The notes: a model not told the origin generated them from the letters alone. Counted from the stretch's first letter, positions 8,131-17,848 are shown. The stretch: DNA of 64,000 bases from Clostridium cavendishii DSM 21758 (GCF_900141845.1 NZ_FQZB01000023.1:1-64000), one strand, 5' to 3'. Translations and numbers: made by a program.

Positions 8131-8450
8131 TATATTAAAATATTATTCAAGAATTTAACATTTAATATTATATATAAACCTCTCCTAACCCAATTATCTT
8201 AATCTTTAATTTATATATATTAAAAATCAGAAGAATTACTTATTTTTAAAATTATTTATATTTTTCATTAAACTTACAATAGTTTTTTGAAACATCTTAA
8301 AACTTAGAGTATTATTGCGAATTTCAGAGAAAACTATGTATTTTGTATACTTAACCTTTTTAGAACAATATAACTATTTGTTGAAAAGTTTACCTTTATT
8401 TGAAATGATTATAATTGTAGAATTATTAAATATATTAAGGGGGGAAAAAA
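8131..8450. other. Intergenic region between divergent genes
   Basis: AT-rich gap. On the plus strand a TATAAT at 8410-8415 is a plausible -10 for the following gene, but no well-spaced -35 is visible. Nothing else recognised. Confidence 0.5.
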
Positions 8451-8846
8451 ATGAGTTTATCTATAAATAATGATTATGCAAAAAAAACTTATACACCTAT
8501 TCCAACATCAACACAAAAACGCACTAATGATGATGAAGAAAAGATACAAAAAAAGAAAAAGCAACAAATTGTATCAGAAAAAGAAGGAAAATACTATTCT
8601 ACATATGCTATTGATGAAAATGGAAAAAAGACCTTATTAAATAAGATTCCTGTCGAACAAGTTGAAAAAAAGAAAACTTCAAAAATTTCAATGAAATCTA
8701 ACAAAACAAAATCTTGCGATTATAAAAAAGTGGGGAACACTATTATTGCTGCATTAAAATATAAACAAAATCTTCATGCAGAAAATAATAATGAAAAACC
8801 TTTCCAAGACTTAATGGATATTCTAAAATATTCAAGGGAATTTTAA
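8451..8846 (+). CDS. Hypothetical Lys-rich protein
   Basis: 131 residues with a strong ribosome site (AAGGGGGG) before the ATG. I do not recognise the family. There is no signal peptide or membrane segment. Residues 25-40 and 70-90 are rich in Lys, Gln and Ser and probably disordered, while the stretch EGKYYSTYAIDENGKKTLLNK looks like a small beta hairpin. The C-terminus (KPFQDLMDILKYSREF) may be helical. The gene is monocistronic, flanked by a divergent metal-transport gene and a terminator shared with the convergent nuclease operon. It could be a spore or cell-surface associated protein, but nothing in the sequence decides this. Confidence 0.75.
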   Translation: MSLSINNDYAKKTYTPIPTSTQKRTNDDEEKIQKKKKQQIVSEKEGKYYSTYAIDENGKKTLLNKIPVEQVEKKKTSKISMKSNKTKSCDYKKVGNTIIAALKYKQNLHAENNNEKPFQDLMDILKYSREF

Positions 8847-8860
8847 ACTAATATAAAAAA

Positions 8861-8912
8861 AAGAAAATGTAAGTAGATTTTTGTAATTTCAAATCTATTT
8901 ACATTCTCTTTA
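8861..8912. terminator. Bidirectional terminator
   Basis: Long stem AGAAAATGTAAGTAGATTT with its near-complement AAATCTATTTACATTCTC, A-rich on the left and T-rich on the right. It lies between the convergent hypothetical gene and yhaN. Confidence 0.8.
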
Positions 8913-8977
8913 AAATTCTCCACAACCATTCACATTGTCCACTTACTTACCTTGTATAAAACTCCTAGTGTTTATAA

Positions 8978-11755
8978 TTATAGATTTATGAAATTAACCC
9001 CTAACTTATCATTTAAATACTCTCTCTCTCTATTTTGACAAGTAAATAGTATTACTTGCTTATGTCTTGATAATTCTATTAAAAGATCTAAAGCATTTTC
9101 AAGTCTACTATCATCATATTGTACAAATGCTTCATCAAGTATTACAGGAACTTCTTCCCCCTCAAAAATAAGATTTATAAGCGCTATTCTCAAAGATAAG
9201 TATATCTGATCTATGCTACCACTACTTAAATAATCACTTTTTAATAATTGATTGTTACTACTTCCTCTCACCTTTAAATCATAGCTTTCTGAAACCTTAA
9301 CTTCTTCGTAGTTTCCAGAAGTTAAGGAATAAAACACTTCTCCTACCTTTTTATTAAGTAAAGGTCCAAAACTCTTTTGAACTTCTTTAAATGATTCTTC
9401 TAATACTTTTATAGCAATTTCTATAGCCTTTAGTTTTTTTTCATATGTAGCTATATTATTTTTTACAGTTCTAATATCCTCTTCTATTAATACAAGATTT
9501 CTGGTTCCCATATATGCAGTTTTTATAGCATTTTCCACATCTTTAATTTCTTTTTCTGTCTCTAAAAGCTCTCTTTGTTTTTCCTTTATCTCAAGTTCTA
9601 GTTCTTCTTCACTTTCATAAGAAAACTCTTCTGTTTCTTTTAAAATATCTTGAAGTTCCTCTGCCATAGCTTCTAAATCTCTATCCTTTAAAAGTACCTT
9701 ATAAGTTTCCTCTGATGCCTTAAGTTGAGTTTCTATTTCTTCTCTTTGTTTAAGCTTTGTAAGTAATATGTCTGTTTCAGTAAATATCTCATCTAATTCT
9801 ATGTGAGAAAGTTTAATTAATTCTAATTTTTCCTTTATTATATATAACTTTGATTCTATATCTTCATTAACATGCTTTAAATTAGATGTTATACTTTCCT
9901 TTTCAAATTTAAGACTCTTTAACTCAATTTCAAGCTCTTTATATTCTTTAAGCTTTTCCTCAAATTCATCTATATCAATTGTCCTAGTAAAGTTTAAAAG
10001 CTTGTTCACTACTTGTTTATTTGCTGCTAGTTTAAATTCTATTTCTTGAAAATCTAGCATATTTAAGGTATTTTTTTTCTCTTCTATCCTTAAATTAAAC
10101 AAGTCTATTTCTTTGGATTTTTTCTCATAAATATTTATTGCTGATACAATCTCTTCATAGGACTTATAACCTAATTCATTTAAATAATAATTAAATTTAC
10201 ACTCTACCTCTTTTAATAAAGCTTTCAAACCATCTATCTCTACAAATTTTGATTTTTCTAACTTTGCAGCATCCTTAAATTTTTGATGTTTGTTTTTTAA
10301 AATAAAACCTACACCTAATACGATACAAATAAATACGCTTATCAAACTTCCTACAAATATATCAAGCTTAGAGGTTAAAGTTAATCCTACTGTTGAAACC
10401 AGAAACATTATAATTACTCCAAGAACAACTTTTATATAAACATCCTTACTTTCTAACTCCTTAAGCTTATTATCTATATTATAATCTAGCTTCTCTGAGC
10501 TTACCTTATGTTTTATAGTTTTTAAAAGCTCCTCATATTTATAAAAAGTTCTTTGTATATCTTCATAATATGAATCCAATCTATCATAATTAGAGAATTC
10601 ATTTTTATACGTATTTATTTTCTTTTCTATGACTTCTATTTCTCTATTGGTACTTGAGATAGCACTAAGCTTTTCCTCCAAAGCTTCATTCTCTAAGTTA
10701 AGCTTTATTATATTCTTTTCTATGTCTTCTGGTAATTCTTCAAAGCCCTCGTAAGAACTTAATACATCAAGTTTATTTGCTAATATTTTATCTATATTCT
10801 CTAAACTTTCTCCTCTCTCATTTAAAATATCCTTTAAATTAAAGTAAAGTCTAGTTTCCTCTCTAAGTGAATGTATAAAATCCTCAGTAATTAAACCATC
10901 CTTTGTTAAAAGAATATCCTCAACTTGTTCCTTTCTATTTTTGAGTTCTTGATTCTTTATAAGATAATTAGATATTTCTTTGTATTCTTGTTTTAATTTT
11001 ATCTTTTTCAGATAAGTTTTTGATACATATGCCTTTTTAAGATTCCTATTTAAAAACTCTCTATGCTCTTTTAAATCAATAAGTTTTGCCTCATTATTAA
11101 GATTATCTTCTGCAAGCTTTAAGCCTTCATGCCTTTCTTCTAACAAAGTGTGTAATCTAATCTTTAAAATGTCTAATGCCCCACTCTTTCTCTGAGTTAT
11201 TATTTGTTTTCTTAATCCCTCTAAATTTGTCTGTGCCTTTTGATAACTTACACTATCTTCTCCACTTTGAAAAGTATTAGTTATTTTGTGCATTATCTCA
11301 TCATCTTTACCATTTTGAACTTTTGCACCTAGCTGCTTAATTAATAATGTGTTTTCAAAACTTTGCGCATTTATAGATAGCATAGTCTTTCCTGGTTCAT
11401 CATTTAATATATACTTTACTTCTTCACCAGTTATTTCATCTATAACTATACTTTCATCTTCTTTTTTAGTAGTACCAAACTTTCTTTTTAAGATTAAATC
11501 ATTTCCTTGAAAGGATACATACATTTCACCATAAGCATTAGTTTGATTTATAGGTAAATATTTCAATCTTTCATTAGAACTCAGATCCTTAGATCTTTTA
11601 GAATTTAATCCAAAAAGCATAGCTTTCATAAAAGCTTGAATTGTGCTTTTTCCTGCCTCATTCTTACCATAAACAACATTAAAGCCTTTTTTAAACTCTA
11701 TATCTTTATTTTTAAACTTACCAAAAGAAGAAATAGACAAACCTTTAATTCTCAT
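8978..11755 (-). CDS. yhaN: YhaN-like SMC/SbcC-type ATPase with internal membrane hairpin
   Basis: Large DNA-repair-type ATPase of 925 residues. Walker A GKNEAGKST is at 30-38; long coiled coils run from about 160 to 780; the ABC signature SSGSIDQIY and Walker B VPVILDEAF lie near 850-890. Between the coiled coils, near residues 440-490, two hydrophobic segments separated by a short turn form a predicted membrane hairpin, as in B. subtilis YhaN rather than SbcC. No CxxC zinc hook is visible. Its start overlaps the end of the upstream nuclease gene by 11 nt, so the two are translationally coupled, and a complex similar to SbcCD/Rad50-Mre11 is expected. The biological role of the YhaN group is poorly known. 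Confidence 0.88.
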   Translation of the reverse strand: MRIKGLSISSFGKFKNKDIEFKKGFNVVYGKNEAGKSTIQAFMKAMLFGLNSKRSKDLSSNERLKYLPINQTNAYGEMYVSFQGNDLILKRKFGTTKKEDESIVIDEITGEEVKYILNDEPGKTMLSINAQSFENTLLIKQLGAKVQNGKDDEIMHKITNTFQSGEDSVSYQKAQTNLEGLRKQIITQRKSGALDILKIRLHTLLEERHEGLKLAEDNLNNEAKLIDLKEHREFLNRNLKKAYVSKTYLKKIKLKQEYKEISNYLIKNQELKNRKEQVEDILLTKDGLITEDFIHSLREETRLYFNLKDILNERGESLENIDKILANKLDVLSSYEGFEELPEDIEKNIIKLNLENEALEEKLSAISSTNREIEVIEKKINTYKNEFSNYDRLDSYYEDIQRTFYKYEELLKTIKHKVSSEKLDYNIDNKLKELESKDVYIKVVLGVIIMFLVSTVGLTLTSKLDIFVGSLISVFICIVLGVGFILKNKHQKFKDAAKLEKSKFVEIDGLKALLKEVECKFNYYLNELGYKSYEEIVSAINIYEKKSKEIDLFNLRIEEKKNTLNMLDFQEIEFKLAANKQVVNKLLNFTRTIDIDEFEEKLKEYKELEIELKSLKFEKESITSNLKHVNEDIESKLYIIKEKLELIKLSHIELDEIFTETDILLTKLKQREEIETQLKASEETYKVLLKDRDLEAMAEELQDILKETEEFSYESEEELELEIKEKQRELLETEKEIKDVENAIKTAYMGTRNLVLIEEDIRTVKNNIATYEKKLKAIEIAIKVLEESFKEVQKSFGPLLNKKVGEVFYSLTSGNYEEVKVSESYDLKVRGSSNNQLLKSDYLSSGSIDQIYLSLRIALINLIFEGEEVPVILDEAFVQYDDSRLENALDLLIELSRHKQVILFTCQNREREYLNDKLGVNFINL

Positions 11756-12887
11756 CTAATGAAACCTCACCTTCTGATAAACTTTGAATACCTAACTTTA
11801 AAGCTAAATTCAATACTTCTTTTTCATCTTCATCTTCACATTCAGCTATTTCCTTTAATAGCTTCGAAGAAAATATACCCTTAATTGAAAATTCACCTCT
11901 TAAAGCTTCGTAATCAACCTTAAGACTTGTATTATCTATTATTTTTATAAAAAAGAAATTTTCCTTAAGCTTATTTTCTATAACTTTTTCTCTTATGATA
12001 AACTCTTCTGACACTTCACCCTTTAATATTATTTTAAATAGATCATCCTCCATTTCTTTACTACTTAGGCTAGAAATTATTTTGTCTTTAATTTCATCAC
12101 TAGTAAATAAACCTGTTATATCTATTTCCTTAATACGATACCTTCTTTTGCATACAGGTCTAAATTCTAAGTTTACATAGTTTTTCGATACTTCACCTAT
12201 AATTACCCCCTTGTCACCAAGCTCGTCAAAACCTCGAGCTTCTGGACATCCACTGTAAGCATAATAAGTATTTCCTACTCTATTAACATTAGAAAAACTA
12301 TGTCTATGTCCTAGAGCTAAATAATCTACAGAACTTTTTTCTATTTGCTCTAAGGTTATAGGATTATATTCATTTCCACCTTCAGTTTGACTTATATCAC
12401 CATGCAAAATCATAAGCTTTATATGATTCTCATACTTTTTATCAGCTATAAACCCCTTTAAATTAGAACTTTTTATATACTTTTCTTTAAAAGAGGCTCC
12501 ATAAACTACAGTGTTAAGTTCAGGAATTTCAACAGCTTCTATATCCTCATTAAATATATAGACATTCTCAGGCCACTGAATCATTGAATAAAAAGAGTTA
12601 GTGCTATACGGATCATGATTTCCGGCCGCTATAAATACTTTAATATCATTTAAACTCTCCATAGCACTTCTAATAAACTCTAGAGTACTTTTTTCTGCAG
12701 TCAAATTGTCAAACAAATCACCAGCAATAAAAAACATATCAACTTTTTCAGATTTAGCAACCTTAATTATCTTACTAAAGGTTTCTTTTATTTCTTCTTT
12801 TCTTATTTCACTTATCTCTCTTGAAAGATCCCCAAAAGGAGTATCAAAGTGCAAATCTGCACAATGCAATATTTTAATAGCATTCAT
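11745..12887 (-). CDS. yhaO: YhaO-like DNA repair exonuclease (Mre11/SbcD-type metallophosphoesterase)
   Basis: 380 residues with the five phosphoesterase motifs in order: CADLHFDTP, FIAGDLFDN, AAGNHDPY, LHGDIS and ALGHRHS, giving the two-metal site of Mre11/SbcD nucleases. The C-terminal part (about 270-380) would be the capping and partner-binding region. It overlaps the start of yhaN and probably forms with it a membrane-associated nuclease-ATPase that processes DNA ends. The start ATG at 12887 follows a GAGTAAGTA stretch, so the ribosome site is weak but no better start exists. Confidence 0.9.
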   Translation of the reverse strand: MNAIKILHCADLHFDTPFGDLSREISEIRKEEIKETFSKIIKVAKSEKVDMFFIAGDLFDNLTAEKSTLEFIRSAMESLNDIKVFIAAGNHDPYSTNSFYSMIQWPENVYIFNEDIEAVEIPELNTVVYGASFKEKYIKSSNLKGFIADKKYENHIKLMILHGDISQTEGGNEYNPITLEQIEKSSVDYLALGHRHSFSNVNRVGNTYYAYSGCPEARGFDELGDKGVIIGEVSKNYVNLEFRPVCKRRYRIKEIDITGLFTSDEIKDKIISSLSSKEMEDDLFKIILKGEVSEEFIIREKVIENKLKENFFFIKIIDNTSLKVDYEALRGEFSIKGIFSSKLLKEIAECEDEDEKEVLNLALKLGIQSLSEGEVSLDEN

Positions 12888-13037
12888 TACTTACTCACCT
12901 AATTTCAAACAGAACTTTTGTTCTTATTTTACCATTAAAAATGTACAAAAAAAAGTGTAAGTAAATATTTTATTTAACTCTTTACTTATGTTTACTTAAG
13001 TTGTAAAATATTGGTGAAAAGACTTCTTTTTTCGCGC

Positions 13038-13067
13038 TTATTGAAAACGTATACTATGCTTTATAAT
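13038..13067 (+). promoter_or_regulatory. Predicted promoter of the C1 protease gene
   Basis: A perfect TATAAT at 13062-13067 with TTATTG at 18-nt spacing (13038-13043) or TTGAAA at 15-nt spacing (13041-13046). The leader of about 75 nt holds the hairpin at 13104-13127. Confidence 0.55.
13042..13055 (+). promoter_or_regulatory. Strong cre (CcpA) candidate before the C1 protease gene
   Basis: TGAAAACGTATACT matches 13 of 14 positions of the consensus TGWAARCGYTWNCW. It overlaps the predicted -35 region, where CcpA binding would repress the gene when preferred sugars are present. Confidence 0.6.
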
Positions 13068-13103
13068 CTATAATTCATTATGATATTCCTTTATTCGTAC
13101 ATA

Positions 13104-13127
13104 TTAAACACTCTAAAAAGTGTTTAA
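13104..13127 (+). promoter_or_regulatory. Leader hairpin before the C1 protease start
   Basis: TTAAACACT and AGTGTTTAA form a perfect 9-bp stem with a 6-nt loop, about 8 nt before the ribosome site. It may stabilise the 5' end of the mRNA. The sequence could also act as a DNA operator. Confidence 0.5.
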
Positions 13128-13149
13128 AATAAAAAAAGGATGTGATTAT

Positions 13150-16074
13150 ATGAAAACTAAAAGACTTTCAATTCTTCTACTAACTTTTGTTGTATTAACA
13201 ACATCTTGTCAATTAGTTAATGCTCAATCACTAACTCCAAATGATAAAGAGCCTGTTACTGGATACACGGCTTTGAATTTATCTAAATTTCAAGATAAAC
13301 AATCTAATATCAAATCTCGGGCTTTTGCTCCTTCTATTACAAAATTTCCTTCAAAATTTGATGGAAGAACAAAGTATTACAAAACCCCTGTTAAAAATCA
13401 AGCTAACTATGGTGTTTGCTGGACATTCTCAACCATGGCACTTATTGAAGAAAATCTTAAGAAAAACACTTTATGGGAATATGATATGTCCGAAGCTGAT
13501 TTAAGTGCAAATAATAGTTTTGCTTACTTAAAAGGTGGTGATTTACTTTATTCAGCTTATGCTTTTTCTCATTGGAAAGGTACAAGCTATGAAAAAGATT
13601 ATCCTTATGAACTTATAAACAAACCGCTCCCTAGTGGTGGTGAAATCCTCCCTCATAATATGCAAGCTATAACTTTCCAATCAAAATCAGATGCTACTGA
13701 AGAAGAAAAATTAGAAAATAAAGAAAATAATATAAAAAAGATTAAAGATGGTATATTGAAATTAGGTGCTGTTAATGTAGGTACTCACTGGGAAAAAATT
13801 TATGAGAATGGTAAAAATTATTGTTATAATGGAGCCTCTCTTCCTAATCATGCCGTTACAGCAGTAGGTTGGGATGACAATTATTCTAAAGATAACTTTC
13901 AAATGAGACCTACACATGATGGTGCCTGGATTATAAAGAACTCTTGGGGTCCTACTGCTGGGGAAGATGGCTATCATTATGTTTCTTATGATGACACTAT
14001 TGTAAATGACTTTGCTCATACAATAGAAGATATAGACCTAAAAGAAGATTATTCTTCAAATTATGAAGCAGATTTTAAAAACAAACTTAATGAAGATGAA
14101 GCTATTTATACATTTAAAGTAGATAAAGATAATGAAGAACTTAACTTTGTAAATGTTCAAAGTGTTTTTAGAAACGATACTTTTGATGTATATGTAGAAG
14201 AAGACTATGACAAAAATGGTACTAACTTAATATCAAACAAACATTTTGGACAAGCATCCCTTGAAGGAGCTGGATATACTAGAGTTGTTAACAATCAAGG
14301 TTTAAAACTAACAAAAGGAAAAACCATAGCTATAATGATAAAATCAAACAATATAAGCTATTTTGATAAGATCGATACTAAAGATCAATACAACAGATTA
14401 TTTTTCAATAGTATAACAGCCGTCACTAGACCTCAAACAACTATCAAACCACGCAGCATATCCTTAGATAAGACTAATATAAAATTAGCTCCTGGAGAAG
14501 ATACTACTATATCTACAATATTTGCTCCTGAAAATACTACTTATAAAAAAGTAACTTGGACAACTAGTAATCCTGATGTTGCTACAGTTGATTTTTATGG
14601 TAAAGTAACAGGTGTTACACCTGGTAAAGCTACTATAAAAGCAATTACTAAAGACACTGGTCTTGAAACTTCTACTAATATAACTGTTGAGGATAAGGAA
14701 CTAATTCTTGATGATTCCTTAAAAGAGGCTGTATCCTCTTCCTTACAAAAACCTTCTAATACTAAAATAAATGCTAGCGATATGTTTGAAATCAAGGACT
14801 TAGCTATAACTAATCCATCTTCTGATATTAATTCTCTATCTTACTGTAAACAATTACAAAAATTAAGTATTAAAGATACAAAAAATAAACTCGTAACTTT
14901 AGATCCACTAAAAAAGATTTCTACTTTAAACACATTAGATATTCAAAGTAACTCAATAAACTCAACAGCTCCTTTAAACAAGTTATACAACATCCAAAAT
15001 TTAACTATCAAGGGTTCTATATCTAGTCTAGATGATATAAAAAATTTAGGTTATATTAAAAATTTAGATTTAAGTTCAAACAAAATATCAAACTTAGAAG
15101 GTATCGAAAAGCTTTTGAGAATAACAGATTTAACTTTAAATTCTAACCCTATAGTAGATTTAGCTCCTTTGAAAACTTCTAATTTCCTTCAAAACTTAAA
15201 CTTAAGCAATACTCAAGTTTCTGATGTTTCTGTTTTAGCCACTTTAAAGAGGGCTAAGAGTGATTTGAAAACTCTAAATCTTGATAATACTCGTGTAAGC
15301 GAAACTAGTTTGCCTTGTCAAGCTCTTAAATCTTATGGCGTTAATATAAGTGCAAAAAACACTAACCCAATTCTTGGTGTTGCTTCATTAGTTGTTGATA
15401 ATCCTAATAATAACGGAAACTATACTCTTACTGTTAATATTCCAACTAATAATAATGCTTCTACATTCGAAGTTTTAGAAAATGATAAAGTGATAAAAAA
15501 AGGCACTGTAACCCAAAAAGGTTCTTCTATAGAAATTCCAATTACCTCTAAAGAAAATGGAAAATATAACTACAAAGTTAAACTATATTTATCTAACCAA
15601 ACAACTACAAGTAATATAATTGTTGTTACAGTTGATAAAAATACCCTTAATCCATTAGTAGGCAAATTAAAGGCTAAAGAGACTACTAATCTTGGAAATT
15701 ACACTATAACTGTAGATATTCCAACTAACAGTAAAGCAACAAACTATAAACTATATGAAAATGGCAACCTATTTAAAGAAGGTACCGTTAATAATTCAGC
15801 TCTTTCTTTTACAGAAAGCTTACAACAAAAAACTATAGGAACCTATTCTTATACTATTGAAACAATTAACGCTTCAGGTAAAACTATGAGTTCTGAGTTA
15901 ATAGTTAATGTAGTTAAACCAGAAGACATTGCTGAACCATGGTCTAATGGTACTTTTTATAACATTGGTGATCTTGTAATATATAATGGAAAAGTATATA
16001 GATGTGTTCAACCTCATACTTCCCAACCTGGTTGGGCACCTGGAAGTCCATCATTATGGACAATCTTTAATTAA
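13150..16074 (+). CDS. Secreted papain-family (C1) protease with Ig-like, LRR and chitin-binding modules
   Basis: Secreted multidomain cysteine protease of 974 residues; the ATG at 13150 has AAGGATG upstream and is preferred to the farther start at 13120. After a signal peptide (1-26) the C1 domain (about 50-290) shows Q84 (KNQANYG), catalytic C90 (GVCWTF), H234 (PNHAVTAVGW) and N264 (KNSWGP). A lectin-like beta domain follows (295-445), then a bacterial Ig2 domain (455-535), leucine-rich repeats with the SDS22/internalin pattern (about 570-740), two Ig-like repeats of about 85 residues (755-925) and a C-terminal CBM5/12-type chitin-binding module with YNGKVYRC and WAPGSPSLW. The modules suggest attachment to glycans or surface polymers while cleaving proteins. 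A cre site suggests catabolite repression. Confidence 0.92.
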   Translation: MKTKRLSILLLTFVVLTTSCQLVNAQSLTPNDKEPVTGYTALNLSKFQDKQSNIKSRAFAPSITKFPSKFDGRTKYYKTPVKNQANYGVCWTFSTMALIEENLKKNTLWEYDMSEADLSANNSFAYLKGGDLLYSAYAFSHWKGTSYEKDYPYELINKPLPSGGEILPHNMQAITFQSKSDATEEEKLENKENNIKKIKDGILKLGAVNVGTHWEKIYENGKNYCYNGASLPNHAVTAVGWDDNYSKDNFQMRPTHDGAWIIKNSWGPTAGEDGYHYVSYDDTIVNDFAHTIEDIDLKEDYSSNYEADFKNKLNEDEAIYTFKVDKDNEELNFVNVQSVFRNDTFDVYVEEDYDKNGTNLISNKHFGQASLEGAGYTRVVNNQGLKLTKGKTIAIMIKSNNISYFDKIDTKDQYNRLFFNSITAVTRPQTTIKPRSISLDKTNIKLAPGEDTTISTIFAPENTTYKKVTWTTSNPDVATVDFYGKVTGVTPGKATIKAITKDTGLETSTNITVEDKELILDDSLKEAVSSSLQKPSNTKINASDMFEIKDLAITNPSSDINSLSYCKQLQKLSIKDTKNKLVTLDPLKKISTLNTLDIQSNSINSTAPLNKLYNIQNLTIKGSISSLDDIKNLGYIKNLDLSSNKISNLEGIEKLLRITDLTLNSNPIVDLAPLKTSNFLQNLNLSNTQVSDVSVLATLKRAKSDLKTLNLDNTRVSETSLPCQALKSYGVNISAKNTNPILGVASLVVDNPNNNGNYTLTVNIPTNNNASTFEVLENDKVIKKGTVTQKGSSIEIPITSKENGKYNYKVKLYLSNQTTTSNIIVVTVDKNTLNPLVGKLKAKETTNLGNYTITVDIPTNSKATNYKLYENGNLFKEGTVNNSALSFTESLQQKTIGTYSYTIETINASGKTMSSELIVNVVKPEDIAEPWSNGTFYNIGDLVIYNGKVYRCVQPHTSQPGWAPGSPSLWTIFN

Positions 16075-16208
16075 TAATACAATTTATCTATTAACTGCAA
16101 AGATTTAATTTTACTTTCTAAAAAGTAAGTTACTACTTATTTAAATTGATTTGTAGAATTATATAAGGGTGATTAAATTTAAAATTAGTTTTATGTTTCT
16201 AGGTTATG

Positions 16209-16243
16209 AAAAAAAGAGATACAATAAATTTGTATCTCTTTTC
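16209..16243. terminator. Bidirectional terminator between protease and SASP genes
   Basis: AAAAAGAGATACA and TGTATCTCTTTT form a clean stem with T-runs on both strands, placed between the convergent protease and spore-protein genes. Confidence 0.88.
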
Positions 16244-16352
16244 CCGATATTAGAATACTACTTTAGCCGGTTTGGTGGTGTTCCCTCCATAGCTATTCCT
16301 CCTAATTTTCTTAATAATGAAATTTTTTAGTTTTCATCATAAGTCAGGTTCA

Positions 16353-16535
16353 TTATTTTAAGTGTTGTTCGTATTCTTCTACCATTCTTTTAACCATTTC
16401 GCCTCCAACTGAACCACATTGTCTTGAAGATAAATTTCCATTATAGTCACTGAATTGTACTCCTAGTTCGTGAGCTACTTCTGTTTTAAATGTGTCTAAC
16501 CCATGTTTTGCTTCTGGAACTATTGTTCTTGACAT
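16353..16535 (-). CDS. Alpha/beta-type small acid-soluble spore protein (SASP)
   Basis: 60-residue DNA-binding protein that saturates spore DNA and protects it from UV and heat. The family signatures are plain: the GPR protease site KTEVAHELGV (cleavage expected after E19), DYNGNLSSRQ, and GSVGGEMVKRMVEEYE. C40 stands where many family members have Asn (SRQCGS), a variant I associate with clostridial SASPs. The ATG at 16535 has the very strong site AGGAGG. Expression should be forespore-specific (sigma-G), but I could not pick convincing -35/-10 boxes. A 9-bp inverted repeat (TAAACATCA / TGATGTTTA, 16570-16605) lies in the leader. Confidence 0.95.
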   Translation of the reverse strand: MSRTIVPEAKHGLDTFKTEVAHELGVQFSDYNGNLSSRQCGSVGGEMVKRMVEEYEQHLK

Positions 16536-16569
16536 AACGATTACCTCCTCTTGGCTATGGTTTATTTGT

Positions 16570-16605
16570 TAAACATCATCAAAAATTATCTCTTGTTGAT
16601 GTTTA
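16570..16605. repeat. Inverted repeat in the SASP leader
   Basis: Perfect 9-bp arms TAAACATCA and TGATGTTTA with an 18-nt loop, 35-70 nt upstream of the SASP start. It may be an mRNA-stabilising hairpin or an operator. Confidence 0.5.
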
Positions 16606-16688
16606 CACTATTATATTATCCCGTTATAAGTTTATTAAACTATAAAAACAAATCTAATTTAGGGGTCTAATTCTTCTATATGAATATT

Positions 16689-17519
16689 TTACAATGTTGC
16701 AAACTCATAGCCTTGATTAGTAAGATAATCTATTATTTCAGGTAATGCTTCATAAGTAGTTTTTTTAGTCTCCATATCATGCATCAATATTATTATTTTT
16801 TCCTGGTTTCCCACCGTATTTTTAATTCTATTTATTAATTTCTCTTTTGGAACATTGAGTCCTTCTGCATCTCCATTTAAACAATTCCAATCATAAAATT
16901 GATAGCCTTCTGCTTTAAGAGCTTTTTTATAATCTCCATATCTATCAAAAGCACCACCTGGAAATCTAAAAATCTTTTTAATATATTTATCTCCTAATAC
17001 AGATTTTATTGCTGAATCTGTAGAGTTAACCTCATTTAAAAAACTATTCATATTGGCATATATTTTTTTATATTCATGAGTATATGAATGATTTCCTATA
17101 GAATGCCCTTCCTCATATTCCCTTTTAACTAAATTAGGATATGCTTTAATATTTAAACCTACAAGGAAAAAAGTTGCTTTAATTTTTTTTTCTTTTAAAA
17201 TTTCTAAAATTTTAGGTGTTATATTACCAGAAGGTCCATCATCAAAAGTTAAAAAAGCCTTTTTACCTTTTTGTTTCATAGGATTACTAGTGACATTTTT
17301 TATTTTATCAAAAGTAGTAATCATATTTGTTGCAAAAAAATTTTTATTTTTAAACATGTGCCATTGACAAGGATTGATTACCATTAATCTATTTACTTTA
17401 CTATTAGAAAACTCATTATATTTTAAATTTCCTAATATTGAAATAGAAGTTATAACCATTATATAAATAATTACTCTTATAGCTTGCTTCTTTACCCAAA
17501 AATTCACTCCTATACTCAA
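16689..17519 (-). CDS. Membrane-anchored polysaccharide deacetylase (NodB/CE4)
   Basis: 276 residues. An N-terminal membrane anchor (about 12-32) places the enzyme outside the cell. The CE4 domain has TFDDGPS (D93 catalytic base, D94 metal ligand), H144 and H148 in NHSYTH, RFPGG near 185 and LMHDM near the C-terminus, so all five motifs are intact. Expected reaction: removal of acetyl groups from peptidoglycan GlcNAc or MurNAc, or another cell-wall glycan. The TTG at 17519 has GGAGG 9 nt upstream and is preferred to a GTG four codons later. It lies next to the SASP gene. A paralogue with the same layout is at 58144-59130. Confidence 0.9.
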   Translation of the reverse strand: MSIGVNFWVKKQAIRVIIYIMVITSISILGNLKYNEFSNSKVNRLMVINPCQWHMFKNKNFFATNMITTFDKIKNVTSNPMKQKGKKAFLTFDDGPSGNITPKILEILKEKKIKATFFLVGLNIKAYPNLVKREYEEGHSIGNHSYTHEYKKIYANMNSFLNEVNSTDSAIKSVLGDKYIKKIFRFPGGAFDRYGDYKKALKAEGYQFYDWNCLNGDAEGLNVPKEKLINRIKNTVGNQEKIIILMHDMETKKTTYEALPEIIDYLTNQGYEFATL

Positions 17520-17685
17520 GACTATATACCTCCAAATTAAAAGCTTTTAAATTTAGTCTTACTAAATATATTTATGATTTCAATAAAAGTATATATTCTT
17601 AAATTAGCATTAAATAAAAAAATACTTTTATACATTCTACAAAATATGGAAGTATAATAAGCATATGATAATATAAAATAAAAAT

Positions 17686-17753
17686 TCTAAATTCGAAAAG
17701 ATTTAGAATTTTTTACATGTAAAAAAAGTTCAAATTTTTCAATTTGAACTTTT
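17686..17753. terminator. Two tandem terminator hairpins after tRNA-Trp
   Basis: Hairpin 1 (17721-17753): AAAAAAGTTCAAATT / AATTTGAACTTTT. Hairpin 2 (17686-17718): AAATTCTAAAT / ATTTAGAATTTTTT. Both end in T-runs on the minus strand, right after the tRNA. The second could also serve read-through from the plus side. Confidence 0.8.
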
Positions 17754-17758
17754 AACTA

Positions 17759-17834
17759 TGGCAGGGGCACGAGGACTTGAACCCGGAACCAACGGTTTTG
17801 GAGACCGCTACTCTACCAATTGAGCTATACCCCT
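17759..17834 (-). tRNA. tRNA-Trp (anticodon CCA), copy 1
   Basis: 76-nt cloverleaf including an encoded 3' CCA. The anticodon loop reads CTCCAAA, giving CCA for UGG. The T-arm GTTCAAGTC and D-arm TAGCTCAATTGGTAGAG are canonical. Identical to copy 2 by eye. It has its own promoter and is followed by terminators. Confidence 0.96.
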
Positions 17835-17848
17835 ATATTATATACTAA

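Noticed and set aside
13000..13149. Possible VirR box upstream of the protease
   Set aside because: I looked for CCCAGTTNTNCAC repeats and found none; the AAGTAAA/TTTACTT repeats here do not match.
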